Counted from the first letter of the stretch, positions 1-10,901 are shown. The stretch: DNA of 64,000 nucleotides from Pseudomonas delhiensis (GCF_900187975.1 NZ_FZPC01000003.1:62001-126000), one strand, 5' to 3'. Notes: a model not told the origin generated them from the letters alone. Numbers and translations: made by a program.

Positions 1-299
1 CACTCCGTGATAGCCGTCGTGCTCGGTGTTTCCGGCGCGGACTCCCTCTCCCGCTTGCGGGAGAGGGCCGGGGAGAGGGTGCTTTTTGAGGGGGCCATGG
101 GGGCATGTCGCCAATCCGCCGATCAATGACGCATTTCCACCCTTAGCATTTGCCTCCAATGCTGGTAAATTGCGCGACCTTTCCGCCCGGGTCCTCCGGC
201 GGGAATGCGCAGCCCCTGCCTGAGTGGGGCGTCGCGGTCGGCGCCAGCCGATCATTCGTTGACCTGGCCCCTAGAGGCCAATCCTGGGGAAAACGCCCG
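1..299. other. Gene-free left edge with one REP-type hairpin
   Basis: No convincing gene is visible. Positions 43-83 hold the repeat CCCTCTCCCGC-TTGC-GGGAGAGGG followed by a GGGGAGAGGGTGC tail. The same unit recurs near 54236-54274. The rest is leader DNA of the yciH homologue, ending in the GGGGA Shine-Dalgarno at 286-290. Confidence 0.6.
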
Positions 300-671
300 G
301 TGGTCAAGAAAGCATCCTCCCTGTCCGCCCTCGGCGGGCTCGTCTACTCCACCGATGCGGGCCGGCATTGCCCGGACTGCAAGCAGCCCATTGGCGCCTG
401 CACCTGCAAGCAGTCCGTGGTCCCGGCCGGCGATGGCATCGCCCGCGTGCGCCGCGAGACCAAGGGCCGCGGCGGCAAGACCGTGACCACGGTCAGCGGC
501 GTGCCCCTGGCCGAAGACGCCCTCAAGGAACTGGCCAGCGCGCTGAAGAAGCGTTGCGGCACCGGCGGCGCGCTGAAGGACGGCGTCATCGAGATCCAGG
601 GCGACCACGTCGAGCTGCTCCTCGAAGAGTTGGCCAAGCGCGGCTTCAAGGCTAAGAAATCCGGCGGCTGA
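300..671 (+). CDS. yciH: SUI1/YciH-family translation initiation factor
   Basis: A 123-residue protein of the SUI1/eIF1 family, thought to act in start-codon selection on the 30S subunit. It carries a small cysteine cluster, CPDC...CTC (C24, C27, C34, C36), then the SUI1 core with the basic stretch [12 protein letters not shown] (about residues 55-67) and [19 protein letters not shown] (about 83-101). I chose the GTG at the left end because GGGGA lies 9 bases upstream and the length then equals that of the P. aeruginosa homologue as I remember it. An upstream ATG at 150 would add 50 low-complexity residues with no family match. It precedes speA on the same strand, as in P. aeruginosa. Confidence 0.9.
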   Translation: MVKKASSLSALGGLVYSTDAGRHCPDCKQPIGACTCKQSVVPAGDGIARVRRETKGRGGKTVTTVSGVPLAEDALKELASALKKRCGTGGALKDGVIEIQGDHVELLLEELAKRGFKAKKSGG

Positions 672-687
672 TTCGTCTCTCCCCTGC

Positions 688-743
688 AGGGAACGGGTTA
701 GGCAGCGGCGCAGTGCGCCGGCATGCCGGCCAGCCCGTTCCCT
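688..743. repeat. Perfect 10-bp inverted repeat between yciH and speA
   Basis: AGGGAACGGG at 688-697 is the exact reverse complement of CCCGTTCCCT at 734-743. A smaller GC-rich fold (GCGCAGTGCGC) lies in the loop. There is no T-run, so this is either a factor-assisted end for the yciH transcript or part of the long speA leader. The role is inferred. Confidence 0.5.
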
Positions 744-903
744 AGATGGGAGATGCGCCGCGCTCGCGAGTTCGCCACGCTTTCCTAAACTACCGCCAGA
801 GATGGCGGTCAACACGGCAACGTCATACCCGACGTATAGGCTTGTTGCGTCCGCGCGCTACCCGCGCCGGGCGCTCGACTTTCTTTTCAGGAGACACCCG
901 CGC

Positions 904-2817
<1,914 letters not shown>

Positions 2818-2836
2818 CCGGCACGGACTGCTCTTC

Positions 2837-2907
2837 GTAGGCGCGAGCTTGCTCGCGAACCCGCTTCACACCATATCTTCCTCGTCATTCCCGCCTTCGC
2901 GGGAATG
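2837..2907. repeat. REP hairpin plus second small palindrome
   Basis: The 24-base REP with core GCGAGCTTGCTCGC occupies 2837-2860. At 2886-2907, CATTCCCGC and GCGGGAATG flank CTTC. Both are intergenic families repeated elsewhere in the window (the second also near 52352). Confidence 0.75.
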
Positions 2908-2936
2908 GCGGGTGGAGCGTGGTGTCAGGGACGTAG

Positions 2937-2964
2937 GGCGAATAACCGTTCGCGGTTATCCGCC
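2937..2964. repeat. 28-bp hairpin of the ATAACCG family, copy 1
   Basis: Arms GGCGaATAACCG and CGGTTATcCGCC around TTCG, with one mismatch. It is the inverted relative of the copies at 3083-3110 and 11930-11957. Confidence 0.7.
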
Positions 2965-3082
2965 GATTGACCTTGGCCATAGGCGCGTACTGGATTCAAC
3001 CTCGGAGCCGCTCCCGGCTGGCTTGCGGTCTGGCCTTGAGTGTCCAGCCCAGCCGTGGCGCGCGGGATAAGTGCGGTGTAGC

Positions 3083-3110
3083 GGCGTATAACCGCGAACG
3101 GTTATACGCC
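3083..3110. repeat. 28-bp hairpin of the ATAACCG family, copy 2
   Basis: Perfect 12-bp arms GGCGTATAACCG and CGGTTATACGCC around a CGAA loop. It abuts the stop codon of the minus-strand MocR gene, so it could double as a transcript end for that gene, though it lacks a U-tract. Confidence 0.75.
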
Positions 3111-4529
3111 CTACGCTCCCATCACCTCTGTCACGCGTCTGGCCAATTCGGTTGCCTGCCGCTCGTCTTTTACATTGGTGAAACTCATCACCAGTGCCGG
3201 TTCGCGCTTCGCCTCCACGCACCAATTGTTCAGCGCCTGCAGGCCCAGGCCGGCTTCCCGGGCGTGGGCGGCGATGGCCTTGTCGTCGCCGTCGATGCGG
3301 CCGATCAGGTGCAGGCCGCCGGGCAGCTCGGCGAAGCGCATGCGTTCGCCCAGGCGCCGCTCCAGCGCGCTGCGCAGCAACTGCCGGCGCTGCGCGTAGA
3401 GCGTGCGGGTGCGCTTGAGGTGGCGGGCGAAGTGGCCCTCGCTGATGAAATCGCACAGCGTCGCCTGCTGCAGCTCGGCGCAGCCGTTGGCGAAGGTCTG
3501 CTGGCTGCGCACGAAGCGCGCCAGCAGCGCTTCGGGCACCACCAGGTAGCCCAGGCGCAGGGCCGGGAACAGCACCTTGCTGAAGGTCCCGGCGTAGAGC
3601 ACGCGGCCCTGGCGGTCGAGGCTCTTCAGCGCCGGCAGCGGGAAGCCGGCGTAGCGGTACTCGCTGTCGTAGTCGTCCTCGACTATCCAGGCCCCGGCCT
3701 GGGCCGCCCAGTCCAGCAGGGCCAGGCGCCGCGGCAGGCTCAGGGCCACGCCGGTGGGGCTCTGCTGCGAAGGAGTGACCAGGGCGAAGCGGGCGTCCGG
3801 CGCGCGGCGCAGGCCTTCCTCCACGCACAGGCCGTCGGCGTCCACCGGCACCGCCACCGGTGCTGCGCCGGACGCGGCCATCAGCTGGCGCCCGCGCGGG
3901 TAGCCGGGGTCCTCGTGCCAGACGGCATCGCCAGGCTGCAGCAGGGTGCGGCTGATGAGGTCCAGCGCGCCCTGGTAGCCGGCGCAGATCAGCACCTGCG
4001 CCGGCTCGCAGGCGATGCCGCGGGACACGTTGAGGTAACCGGCCAGCGCCTCGCGCAGTGGCGCGTAGCCGCAGGGATCGGGGTAGGCCAGCTCGACACT
4101 GGTGCCATGGCGCAGGCGGCGCCCGGCCAGGCGCGACCAGAGCGCCCGGGGGAAGGCGTCCAGCGCCGGCAGGCCGAGCTGCAGCGGCAGCACCTGCGGG
4201 CCGTGGGCGATCAGCCCGGGGAACACCTGCTCGGCCTGGGGCGCCAGGCGCGCCGGGCGTTCGGCGTTGCGCCCGGCCAGTTGCGGCGACACCACGGTGC
4301 CCGCCGGGCCGCGGGCCAGCAGGTAGCCTTCGCTGGTCAGCAACTGGTAGGCCAGTTCCACGGTGCCGCGGGCCACGCCCAGCTCGCTGGCCAGGCCGCG
4401 CACCGGCGGCACCCGCTCGCCCGGGCGCAGGGTGCCGCGGGCGATGGCCTCGCGGATGCGCTCGTAGAGCTGGCGGTAGATCGGCTGCGCCAGGCTTGGG
4501 TCCAGGCGCAGGGCGAGGGGCTCGGTCAT
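3111..4529 (-). CDS. MocR/GntR-family regulator with aminotransferase-like domain
   Basis: A 472-residue MocR-type (PdxR-like) transcription factor. An N-terminal GntR winged helix (about residues 15-80, PIYRQLYERIREAIARG through VARGTVELAYQLL) is fused to a fold-I aminotransferase domain that binds PLP as effector. Visible signatures are YPDPCGYAPLREALA, the ED-Y-D-SEY stretch, and the PLP-binding lysine in AGTFSK (about K318). Such proteins regulate pyridoxal, amino-acid or GABA metabolism. Which pathway applies cannot be read here, because the divergent neighbour is a chaperone. The start is uncertain. The ATG at 4529 fits the family N terminus but has a weak ribosome site, and ATGs at 4550 and 4577 remain possible. 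Confidence 0.88.
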   Translation of the reverse strand: MTEPLALRLDPSLAQPIYRQLYERIREAIARGTLRPGERVPPVRGLASELGVARGTVELAYQLLTSEGYLLARGPAGTVVSPQLAGRNAERPARLAPQAEQVFPGLIAHGPQVLPLQLGLPALDAFPRALWSRLAGRRLRHGTSVELAYPDPCGYAPLREALAGYLNVSRGIACEPAQVLICAGYQGALDLISRTLLQPGDAVWHEDPGYPRGRQLMAASGAAPVAVPVDADGLCVEEGLRRAPDARFALVTPSQQSPTGVALSLPRRLALLDWAAQAGAWIVEDDYDSEYRYAGFPLPALKSLDRQGRVLYAGTFSKVLFPALRLGYLVVPEALLARFVRSQQTFANGCAELQQATLCDFISEGHFARHLKRTRTLYAQRRQLLRSALERRLGERMRFAELPGGLHLIGRIDGDDKAIAAHAREAGLGLQALNNWCVEAKREPALVMSFTNVKDERQATELARRVTEVMGA

Positions 4530-4653
4530 GGCCTGGTTCACTGCGGGCATTGTGGATAAATGACTATGCCATGACACGGATCAGCCGTCGCGGGCGGACG
4601 ACCGCCGCGCCAGCGGCTAGGCTTGCAGTTCCAGACCCGGGAGCAGCAAGGCG

Positions 4654-5604
4654 ATGGATTTCAAGGATTACTACGCGGCGCTGGGCGTGGCGCCGGACGC
4701 CGACGAGAAGGCGATCAAGGCCGCCTACCGCAAACTGGCGCGCAAGTACCACCCCGACGTCAGCAAGGAACCGGACGCCGAAGCGCACTTCAAGGAAGTC
4801 TCCGAGGCCTACGAGGTGCTCAAGAGCCCCGAGAAGCGCGCCGAGTACGACCAGTTGCGCCAGTACCAGCAGGGCGGCCATTTCGAGGCGCCGCCGGGCT
4901 GGCAACCGTCCGGCGGCTTCGAGGGCGCCGAGCATTTCCAGGAGCAGGACTTCTCCGACTTCTTCGAATCGATCTTCGGTGCCCATGCCGGCCCGCAGGC
5001 TCATCGCCGACGGGAAAGGCGCGGTCGCGACATCGAGCTGGAGGTGCCGCTGTTCCTCGAGGAGAGCCAGTCCGGCGAGCCGCAGCCGATCCGCTTCAGC
5101 CTGCCCAGCTACGACGAGCAGGGTCGGCGCCTGCCCGACGTGGAGAAGACGCTGAAGGTGCGCATCCCGCCCGGCGTGGTGGACGGCGAGCGCATCCGCC
5201 TGAAGGGGCAGGGCGCGGCGGGGCTGGGCGGCGCGCCGGCCGGCGACCTCTACCTGATCATCCGCCTGGCGCCGCACCCGCTGTTCGACGTCGACGGCCG
5301 CGACCTCGTCCTCGGTGTGCCGCTGGCGCCCTGGGAAGCGGCGCTGGGGGCGAAGATCGAAGTGCCGACGCTGGACGGCCGCATCGCCCTGGGCGTGCCG
5401 CCGGGCAGCCAGAACGGCCAGCGCCTGCGCATCCGCGGCAAGGGCCTGGCCGGCAAGGGCGGCGACGCCCCCGGCGACCTCTACGCGGTGCTCAAGGTGG
5501 TGATGCCCAAGGGCGCGCCCGAGGGCGAGACGCGCAAGCACTGGGAAGAACTGGCCGCCCGCGCGGCCTTCGATCCACGCAGCCAGTGGGGTAAACGGCC
5601 ATGA
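4654..5604 (+). CDS. cbpA: DnaJ-class co-chaperone CbpA
   Basis: A 316-residue curved-DNA-binding protein and DnaJ paralogue. The J domain fills residues 1-70 with the HPD motif at 33-35 ([10 protein letters not shown]), which stimulates DnaK ATPase. A short linker and two C-terminal substrate-binding beta domains follow ([27 protein letters not shown] region near residues 220-250). It lacks the zinc-finger CxxCxGxG repeats of DnaJ itself, which fits CbpA. The gene overlaps cbpM by four bases (ATGA), indicating coupled translation of the chaperone and its modulator. It is divergent from the MocR gene. Confidence 0.94.
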   Translation: MDFKDYYAALGVAPDADEKAIKAAYRKLARKYHPDVSKEPDAEAHFKEVSEAYEVLKSPEKRAEYDQLRQYQQGGHFEAPPGWQPSGGFEGAEHFQEQDFSDFFESIFGAHAGPQAHRRRERRGRDIELEVPLFLEESQSGEPQPIRFSLPSYDEQGRRLPDVEKTLKVRIPPGVVDGERIRLKGQGAAGLGGAPAGDLYLIIRLAPHPLFDVDGRDLVLGVPLAPWEAALGAKIEVPTLDGRIALGVPPGSQNGQRLRIRGKGLAGKGGDAPGDLYAVLKVVMPKGAPEGETRKHWEELAARAAFDPRSQWGKRP

Positions 5605-5903
5605 GCGAGATACTGCTGAGCCTGGAGCTGGAAGAGCTCTGCGAAAGCGCGCGGCTGCCGCGCGAGACGCTGCTGGAGATCGTCGAGGTGGGCATCGTCG
5701 AGCCCCTGGAGCGGCGTGGCGACACCTGGCTGTTCAGCGTCGAGTCGCTGACCCTGGTGCGCCGCGCGGTACGCCTGCAGCGCGAATTCGAGGTGGACTG
5801 GCCGGGAATCGCCCTGGCCCTGCGCCTGCTCGACGAGGTGGAGCAGTTGCGCACCGACAACGCCCGCCTGCGCCAGCGCCTGGCGCGTTACGAGGAAGAT
5901 TGA
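5601..5903 (+). CDS. cbpM: Chaperone modulator CbpM
   Basis: A 100-residue MerR-HTH-like protein that in E. coli binds the J domain of CbpA and blocks both its DnaK stimulation and its DNA binding. The motif [24 protein letters not shown] matches the modulator fold, and a C-terminal helix ([27 protein letters not shown]) looks like a coiled coil. Its start codon overlaps the stop of cbpA, so the pair is one transcription unit. Family and context agree. Confidence 0.92.
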   Translation: MSEILLSLELEELCESARLPRETLLEIVEVGIVEPLERRGDTWLFSVESLTLVRRAVRLQREFEVDWPGIALALRLLDEVEQLRTDNARLRQRLARYEED

Positions 5904-6112
5904 AGGGGCGGGGGAGGCCGCCCCGCCCCACATTCCCCATGTAGGAACGGGAGGCGCGGTATTCCTCCCGGAGCGGACCTTGTCCGCGATAGCCGGACGT
6001 ATCGGCGCGGATCGCGGATGAGATCCGCTCCTACGCTGCCCCACCCGCGCCATTCAAATGTAGGAGCGCGCCCTGCGCGCGAATCGCGGGCAGGGCCCCT
6101 ACAATTCGCGAT
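5904..6112. repeat. Intergenic hairpins of the GTAGGAGCG family
   Basis: No gene is visible. Several palindromic units occur: about 5941-5968 (GGAACGGGAGG...CCTCCCGGA), 5976-6035 (GCGGACCTTGTCCGC and GCGGATGAGATCCGC) and 6060-6102 (AGGAGCGCGCCCTGCGCGCG with GCGGGCAGGGCC). They sit between convergent genes and may act as transcript ends or mRNA stabilisers. Confidence 0.6.
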
Positions 6113-6673
6113 TCAGGCCCCGGCGATCTTCTCCACCCAGCGGGCGTAGCTGTCGATGATGGTCTGCAGGAAGGGCCCGACCTGGTCGTTGGCCTTGCCG
6201 GTGGCGTCGAAGAAGTTGCCGGCGCCGCCCAGGTAGGTTTCCGGCTGCTGCATGCAGGGCACGTCGAGGAACACCAGGGACTGGCGCAGCGCGTGGTTGG
6301 CGCCGAAGCCGCCGATGGCCCCCGGCGAGACGCTGACCACCCCGCCCGGCTTGCCGCCCCAGGCGCTCTTGCCATAGGGGCGCGAACCCACGTCGATGGC
6401 GTTCTTCAGCGCCCCCGGCACCGAGCGGTTGTATTCCGGGGTGACGAACAGCACCGCGTCGGCGCGGCGGATGCGCTCGCGGAAGGGCGCATAGCTGGCC
6501 GGGGCGTTGTCGCCGTCCAGGTCCTCGTTGTACAGCGGCAGCTGGCCGATCTCGACGATCTCCAGCTTCAGGTTCGCCGGGGCCCGCTCGGCCAGGGCCA
6601 GGGCCACCTTGCGGTTGAGGGATTCCTTGCGCAGGCTGCCGACCAGCACGGCGACGTCGAAGACTTTGCTCAT
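6113..6673 (-). CDS. NADPH-dependent FMN reductase (ChrR/YieF-like quinone reductase)
   Basis: A 186-residue flavodoxin-fold reductase that transfers electrons from NAD(P)H through FMN to quinones, and in relatives to chromate. Signatures are the phosphate loop VGSLRKESLNRK at residues 10-21, the family motif TPEYNRSVPGALKNAIDVGSRP, and WGGKPGGVVSVSPGAIGGFGANHALRQ. The start was chosen at MSKVFDVAVLVG because AAGGA precedes it by about 7 bases and the longer open frame upstream has no homology. It stands alone, with a 185-base gap to the divergent epimerase gene. The physiological substrate cannot be deduced. Confidence 0.9.
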   Translation of the reverse strand: MSKVFDVAVLVGSLRKESLNRKVALALAERAPANLKLEIVEIGQLPLYNEDLDGDNAPASYAPFRERIRRADAVLFVTPEYNRSVPGALKNAIDVGSRPYGKSAWGGKPGGVVSVSPGAIGGFGANHALRQSLVFLDVPCMQQPETYLGGAGNFFDATGKANDQVGPFLQTIIDSYARWVEKIAGA

Positions 6674-6858
6674 GGGCGTTTCCTTGTTGCGAGGGGAGTC
6701 GGAAACCTTCGTTATAGACGAGAAATGTGGCATTCGCGGGGGCGCTGCGCGGATCGGTCGCGCGAGCATGTCCCAGTCCGTTGATCGATTCTTGGCTCTG
6801 TCGACTGTGCCATGGCGCACCTAGAGTGGCCCCATCCACCCCCAGACGAGACGCGGAC

Positions 6859-7617
6859 ATGTGCACGAGAATCTTCTTCGCCGGCGCCACCGGCGCCGTG
6901 GGCAAACGCCTGCTGCCCCTGCTGCTGGCGCGCGGCTACCGGGTGCTGGCGAGCAGCCGTGACCCGGCCCGGGCCGAGGCCCTGCGCGCGGCCGGCGCCG
7001 AGGCCCTGGTGCTGGACGTCTTCGATGGCGCGGCGCTGGAGCGCGCCATGCTGGAGTTCCGCCCGCAGTGGGTGATGCACCAGCTCACCGACCTGCCGCC
7101 CGGCCTGGACCCGGCGCGCATGGCCGAGGCCACGCCGCGCAACGCCCGGGTGCGCCGCGAAGGCACCGCCAACCTGGTGGCCGCGGCCCGCGCCGCCGGG
7201 GCCCGGCGCCTGGTGGCGCAGAGCATCGCCTGGGCCTATGCGCCGGGGCCCTTGCCGCACCACGAGCGGCAGCCGCTGGACCTGGCGGCCGAAGGCCCCC
7301 GCGCCATCAGCGTCGGCGGCGTCGCCGCGCTGGAGAACGCCGTGCTCGGCGCCGCGCCCCTGGAAGGCCTGGTGCTGCGCTACGGGCGCCTGTACGGCCC
7401 GGGCACCGGCTGCGACGAACCCGACCCGCGCCTGGCCCTGCACGTCGACGACGCTGCCCGCGCCGCGCTGCTGGCGCTGGAGTGGGGCGCGCCCGGGTGC
7501 TACAACCTGGCCGAGCAGGACGGTGAAGTCAGCACCGCGCTGGCGCGCCACCGGCTCGGCTGGCAACCGGGCTTTCGCCTGGACGCCCGCGCCCTGACCC
7601 AAGGAGAAACCCCATGA
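6859..7617 (+). CDS. NAD(P)-dependent epimerase/dehydratase-family protein
   Basis: A 252-residue extended short-chain dehydrogenase-like protein. The Rossmann motif GATGAVGKRLLPLLLARGYRV (GxxGxxG at residues 8-14) binds NAD(P). A later AQSIAWAYAPG segment stands where the family usually has a catalytic Tyr-x-x-x-Lys, and I do not see a canonical YxxxK, so the catalytic chemistry is doubtful. The start is the ATG before CTRIFFAGATG. It overlaps the following acetyltransferase gene by four bases (ATGA), suggesting co-translation and a shared, unknown metabolic role. Confidence 0.82.
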   Translation: MCTRIFFAGATGAVGKRLLPLLLARGYRVLASSRDPARAEALRAAGAEALVLDVFDGAALERAMLEFRPQWVMHQLTDLPPGLDPARMAEATPRNARVRREGTANLVAAARAAGARRLVAQSIAWAYAPGPLPHHERQPLDLAAEGPRAISVGGVAALENAVLGAAPLEGLVLRYGRLYGPGTGCDEPDPRLALHVDDAARAALLALEWGAPGCYNLAEQDGEVSTALARHRLGWQPGFRLDARALTQGETP

Positions 7618-8447
7618 CCCCGCTCACCCCCTTCGCGCCGCAGCAGCTGCAGGCCTGCCTGGCGCGCCTGGGCCTGCCGCCGCAGGCGCCGGCCGCGACC
7701 CTGGAGACGCTCGAACGCCTGGTCGACGCCGCGCTGCACCACCTGCCCTTCGAGAACCTCGACGTGCTGCTGGAGCGGCCCGTCGCCATCGAGCCGGAGG
7801 CGGTCTTCGCCAAGGTCGTCGAGGGCGGCCGCGGCGGCTACTGCTTCGAGCTGAACAGCCTGTTCGCGCGCCTGCTGGCCAGCCTCGGCTACCGCGTCAG
7901 CCTGCTGGTGGCGCGGGTGCGCTGGGGCATGCCGGCGGAGGTCGAGCGCACCCAGCAGAGCCACCTGCTGCTGCGCATCGAGCTGGACGAGGGGCCCTAC
8001 CTGGCGGACGTCGGCTTCGGCGGCGCCAACCCGCCACGGCCGCTGCCGCTGGTGATCGGCGAGGAACTGCCCGGCGGCTGGCGCATCGCGCCCCACGACG
8101 GCGACGAACTGGAGCTGGCGCTGCACACCGCCAGCGGCTGGCAGGCGCTGTACCGCTTCACCTTGCAACCGCAGTACTGGGTCGATTACCTGCCGCGCAA
8201 CTGGTACACCTCGACCCACCCCGACAGCGTGTTCCGCAAGAGCCTGCGGGTGGCGCTCAGCGAGGGCGGCATGCGCCTGACCCTGCTCGACGGCCAGTTC
8301 GGCTGGCGCGATGCCCGGGGCAACGCCGAGCAGCGGCGCATCCTCGATGTCGACGAGCTGATCGAGGTGCTGCGCGGGCGCTTCCACCTGCGCCTGCCGC
8401 CGGCCACCGGCGAGGCGCTGCGCGAGCGCCTGGCGCGGCTGCTCTAG
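7614..8447 (+). CDS. nat: Arylamine N-acetyltransferase
   Basis: A 277-residue NAT enzyme that transfers the acetyl group of acetyl-CoA to arylamines, hydrazines or related amines. The Cys-His-Asp triad can be read directly: C77 in RGGYCFELN, H117 in QQSHLLLR and D132 in ADVGFGG. The early LPFENLDV motif and the F-x-WVDYLPRNWYTSTHPDSVF segment complete the family pattern, and the length is typical. It is translationally coupled to the epimerase-like gene upstream and converges on the DUF2214 gene, overlapping its end by four bases. Confidence 0.95.
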   Translation: MTPLTPFAPQQLQACLARLGLPPQAPAATLETLERLVDAALHHLPFENLDVLLERPVAIEPEAVFAKVVEGGRGGYCFELNSLFARLLASLGYRVSLLVARVRWGMPAEVERTQQSHLLLRIELDEGPYLADVGFGGANPPRPLPLVIGEELPGGWRIAPHDGDELELALHTASGWQALYRFTLQPQYWVDYLPRNWYTSTHPDSVFRKSLRVALSEGGMRLTLLDGQFGWRDARGNAEQRRILDVDELIEVLRGRFHLRLPPATGEALRERLARLL

Positions 8448-8902
8448 CTGCCGGTCATGCCGATGCCGTGGGCCATCAGGCTGGCCAGCAGCGGCAGGAT
8501 CAGCATCGCCAGCAGCTCGATGCGGATCACCAGGGTCACCCGCCGGCCCTGGGCCTCGCCGACCTGCGGGGCCTGGCCGGCCTTGAGCGCGTTGCGCCAG
8601 TTGAGGAAGGTCATGGTCGGGTAGATGGACAGCAGCGCCACCAGCACGAACAGGCCGACCAGGGCATGGAAGGCGGCGTTGTGCAGGTAGTAGTCCAGGC
8701 CCTTGGCGAACCACAGGGTGCGGGCGATGCCGCTGAGCAGCACGACGCCGGCGCTGGCGCCGTAGGCCAGGTCGATGATCACCAGGCTGCGGGCGCGCCT
8801 GGCGTCCAGCGGCAGCTGGAACAGGCGGTGCTCCAGCACCAGCAGGGCGAACATCACGAAGATGGAGACGAAGTGCAGGTAGGCAACCAGGGCTGAGGCC
8901 AT
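8444..8902 (-). CDS. DUF2214-family four-helix membrane protein
   Basis: A 152-residue integral membrane protein with four predicted helices (about residues 6-24, 45-65, 77-97 and 128-148). The pattern is typical of DUF2214: VAYLHFVSIFVMFALLVLE, then IDLAYGASAGVVLLSGIAR, then NAAFHALVGLFVLVALLSIYPTM, with conserved histidines. The biochemical role of the family is not known to me. The gene is monocistronic and convergent with nat. Confidence 0.85.
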   Translation of the reverse strand: MASALVAYLHFVSIFVMFALLVLEHRLFQLPLDARRARSLVIIDLAYGASAGVVLLSGIARTLWFAKGLDYYLHNAAFHALVGLFVLVALLSIYPTMTFLNWRNALKAGQAPQVGEAQGRRVTLVIRIELLAMLILPLLASLMAHGIGMTGS

Positions 8903-9016
8903 GTCGTGGGGTCCTTGTCAGGCATGGGCCGTGGTCGCGGCCACGGCTTCGTTGTCATAGGCGCGATCGCGAATGCGCCGCCTCGCACTGTAGAGCGCGG
9001 CGGCGGCGCCTGCCAG

Positions 9017-10366
9017 TCAGGTGGAGGGCACGCCCACCCAGGCGTTGCGGCGCGTCAGCCGCCAGGCGTAGAGGGCCAGGATCAGCCCGCGCAGCAGCAT
9101 GAAGCACAGGAGCGCCAGCCACAGCCCGTGGTTGCCCAGCGGCTGCAGCAGCCAGCCCAGCGGCAGGCTCACGGCGCAGGCCAGGAGCATGGCGTTGCGC
9201 ATCTCGCGGGCGCGGGTGGCGCCGATGAACAGGCCGTCGAGCAGGTAGCTCCACATGCCGATCAGCGGCAGCACGGCGAGGTAGGGCAGGTACTGGTCGG
9301 CCACCGCGCGCACCTCGGGGATGTCGCTCTGCAGGGCGATGAACAGGTGCCCGGCGCTGCCGAAGAACAGCACGAAGGCCAGGCTGGCCAGCAGCGACCA
9401 GCCGCAGGCGACCACCAGCGAACGGCGCAGCGTGCGGCGGTCGCCGCTGCCGATGGCATGGCCGCACAGGGCCTCCACCGCGTGGGCCAGGCCGTCGAGG
9501 GCATAGGAGGTGATCATCAGGCCGTTGAGCAGCAGGGCGTTGGCCGCCACGGTGGCATCGCCCAGGCGCGCGCCCTGCACGGTCACCAGGAAGAACACAC
9601 CCTGCAGCGCCAGGCTGCGGATGAAGATGTCGCGGTTGACCATCAGCAGCGGCGCCCAGCTGGCCCAGCGGCGCAGGCGGCGCCAGTCCGGCACCCCGGG
9701 GAAGCGTCCCAGCGCGCCGCGGGCCAGCCACAGGCCGAGCAGCGCGCCGCTCCACTCGGCGATCACCGAGGCCTGCGCGGCGCCGGCCACGCCCCAGCCC
9801 AGGCCGAGCACGAAGAGCAGTACCAGGGCGATGTTCACCAGGTTGGTGGTCAGCAGGATGGCCAGCGGCCCGCGGGCGTTCTGCGTGCCCAGCAGCCAGC
9901 CGATCAGCGCATAGCTGGCCAGGGCCGCGGGCAGGCCGAACAGGCGGATGTGGAAGAACTGCCGGGCCAGGCCGTCGAGTTCCGGCGAGGCGTTCATCAG
10001 GCCCATGGCCACGGGCGTCAGCGGCACCGCCAGCAGGCCCAGCAGCAAGGCCAGGCCCATCGCCAGCAGCAGGCCCTGGCCGAGGATGCGCCGCAGCGCG
10101 CCGCCGTCGTTACGCCCGGCGGCCTGGGCGGCGAAGCCGGTGGTGCCCATGCGCAGGAAGCCGAGCACGCCCAGCAGCAGGGTGTACAGGCTGCCGCCCA
10201 CGGCCACGGCGCCCAGCTGGTGGGCATGGGGCAGGTGGCCGATGACCGCGCTGTCGACCAGGGTCACCAGCGGCACGGATACGTTGGACAGGATCATCGG
10301 CGCGGCCAGCGCCCAGACCCGCCGGTGGGTCGGGCGATCGCGCCAGGCGTCGCTCAGTGGGTTCAT
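9017..10366 (-). CDS. MATE-family efflux transporter (DinF-like)
   Basis: A 449-residue multidrug and toxin extrusion antiporter with about 12 transmembrane helices in two homologous halves. The first helix segment APMILSNVSVPLVTLVDSAVIGHLPHAHQLGAVAVG is the classic DinF-subfamily signature, and MGTTGFAAQAAGRNDG follows at the first cytoplasmic turn. It exports cationic compounds using a Na+ or H+ gradient. The substrate is not predictable. It stands alone between a small gap (8903-9016, nothing seen) and the cysteine-cluster gene. Confidence 0.93.
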   Translation of the reverse strand: MNPLSDAWRDRPTHRRVWALAAPMILSNVSVPLVTLVDSAVIGHLPHAHQLGAVAVGGSLYTLLLGVLGFLRMGTTGFAAQAAGRNDGGALRRILGQGLLLAMGLALLLGLLAVPLTPVAMGLMNASPELDGLARQFFHIRLFGLPAALASYALIGWLLGTQNARGPLAILLTTNLVNIALVLLFVLGLGWGVAGAAQASVIAEWSGALLGLWLARGALGRFPGVPDWRRLRRWASWAPLLMVNRDIFIRSLALQGVFFLVTVQGARLGDATVAANALLLNGLMITSYALDGLAHAVEALCGHAIGSGDRRTLRRSLVVACGWSLLASLAFVLFFGSAGHLFIALQSDIPEVRAVADQYLPYLAVLPLIGMWSYLLDGLFIGATRAREMRNAMLLACAVSLPLGWLLQPLGNHGLWLALLCFMLLRGLILALYAWRLTRRNAWVGVPST

Positions 10367-10418
10367 GCAGGGCTCCGGAACAGTGCCGCAGTATAGCGGG
10401 GCCGCGGCGCCCGTGGTC

Positions 10419-10856
10419 CTACGCCTGCTTCTTGCGGTAGGCGCAGTAGCCCGGGCGCGGGCCCACCTGCGGGTGGTTGCGGCAGGTGTCCGGGCGCTTG
10501 GCGTAGACGGTGCACAGGCGCGTCTTGCGGTCCAGGTACAGGCAATCGCCGTTGCTGCTGCGGGTGAGGGTGAAGATGCCGCTCTTCTGGTTGAAGCGCT
10601 CGATCAGGCCTTCCTTGCTCAGGCGCCTGGCGATGTTCTTCGCCGGCTCCTCGCGCTCGAACTCGTCCACCACGCCCAGGCGGATGAGGTCGCCGATGCG
10701 CACTTCCACCGGCATGGTGCAGCAACTGGCATGGCAGTCGCGGCACAGGCCCGAGCTGTACTTGGCCCAGGTTTCCAGGCGGTCGAGGTCGGCGTCGGCG
10801 ATCAGCGGCGGTTTTCTCATGGCGGCGGCACGGTGCGTTGCGGGGCGCGCAATCAT
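10419..10856 (-). CDS. YkgJ-family cysteine-cluster protein
   Basis: A 145-residue protein with two cysteine clusters typical of the YkgJ (zinc- or iron-chelating) family: CRDCHASCC near the N terminus and C-x-V-YAKRPDTCRNHPQVG...YCAYRKK near the C terminus. These clusters probably bind an Fe-S centre or metal. No enzymatic function is established. The ATG at the right end has GAGG five bases upstream. The ATG at 10820 (MRKPPLIADADL) gives a neater family N terminus but has no visible ribosome site, so the start is unsettled. Confidence 0.8.
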   Translation of the reverse strand: MIARPATHRAAAMRKPPLIADADLDRLETWAKYSSGLCRDCHASCCTMPVEVRIGDLIRLGVVDEFEREEPAKNIARRLSKEGLIERFNQKSGIFTLTRSSNGDCLYLDRKTRLCTVYAKRPDTCRNHPQVGPRPGYCAYRKKQA

Positions 10857-10901
10857 AGTGGCCTCGACGGCGGATTGCGCGCGCTTTCGACGAAATGGCG
10901 C

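Noticed and set aside
2849-3070. 73-codon ORF after speA
   Set aside because: It runs through REP and hairpin repeats, has no ribosome site and has arginine-rich repeat-derived sequence.
8906-10396. 496-codon plus-strand frame opposite the MATE gene
   Set aside because: Rich in Q, A, G and H with no domain; it mirrors the MATE coding frame on the other strand.
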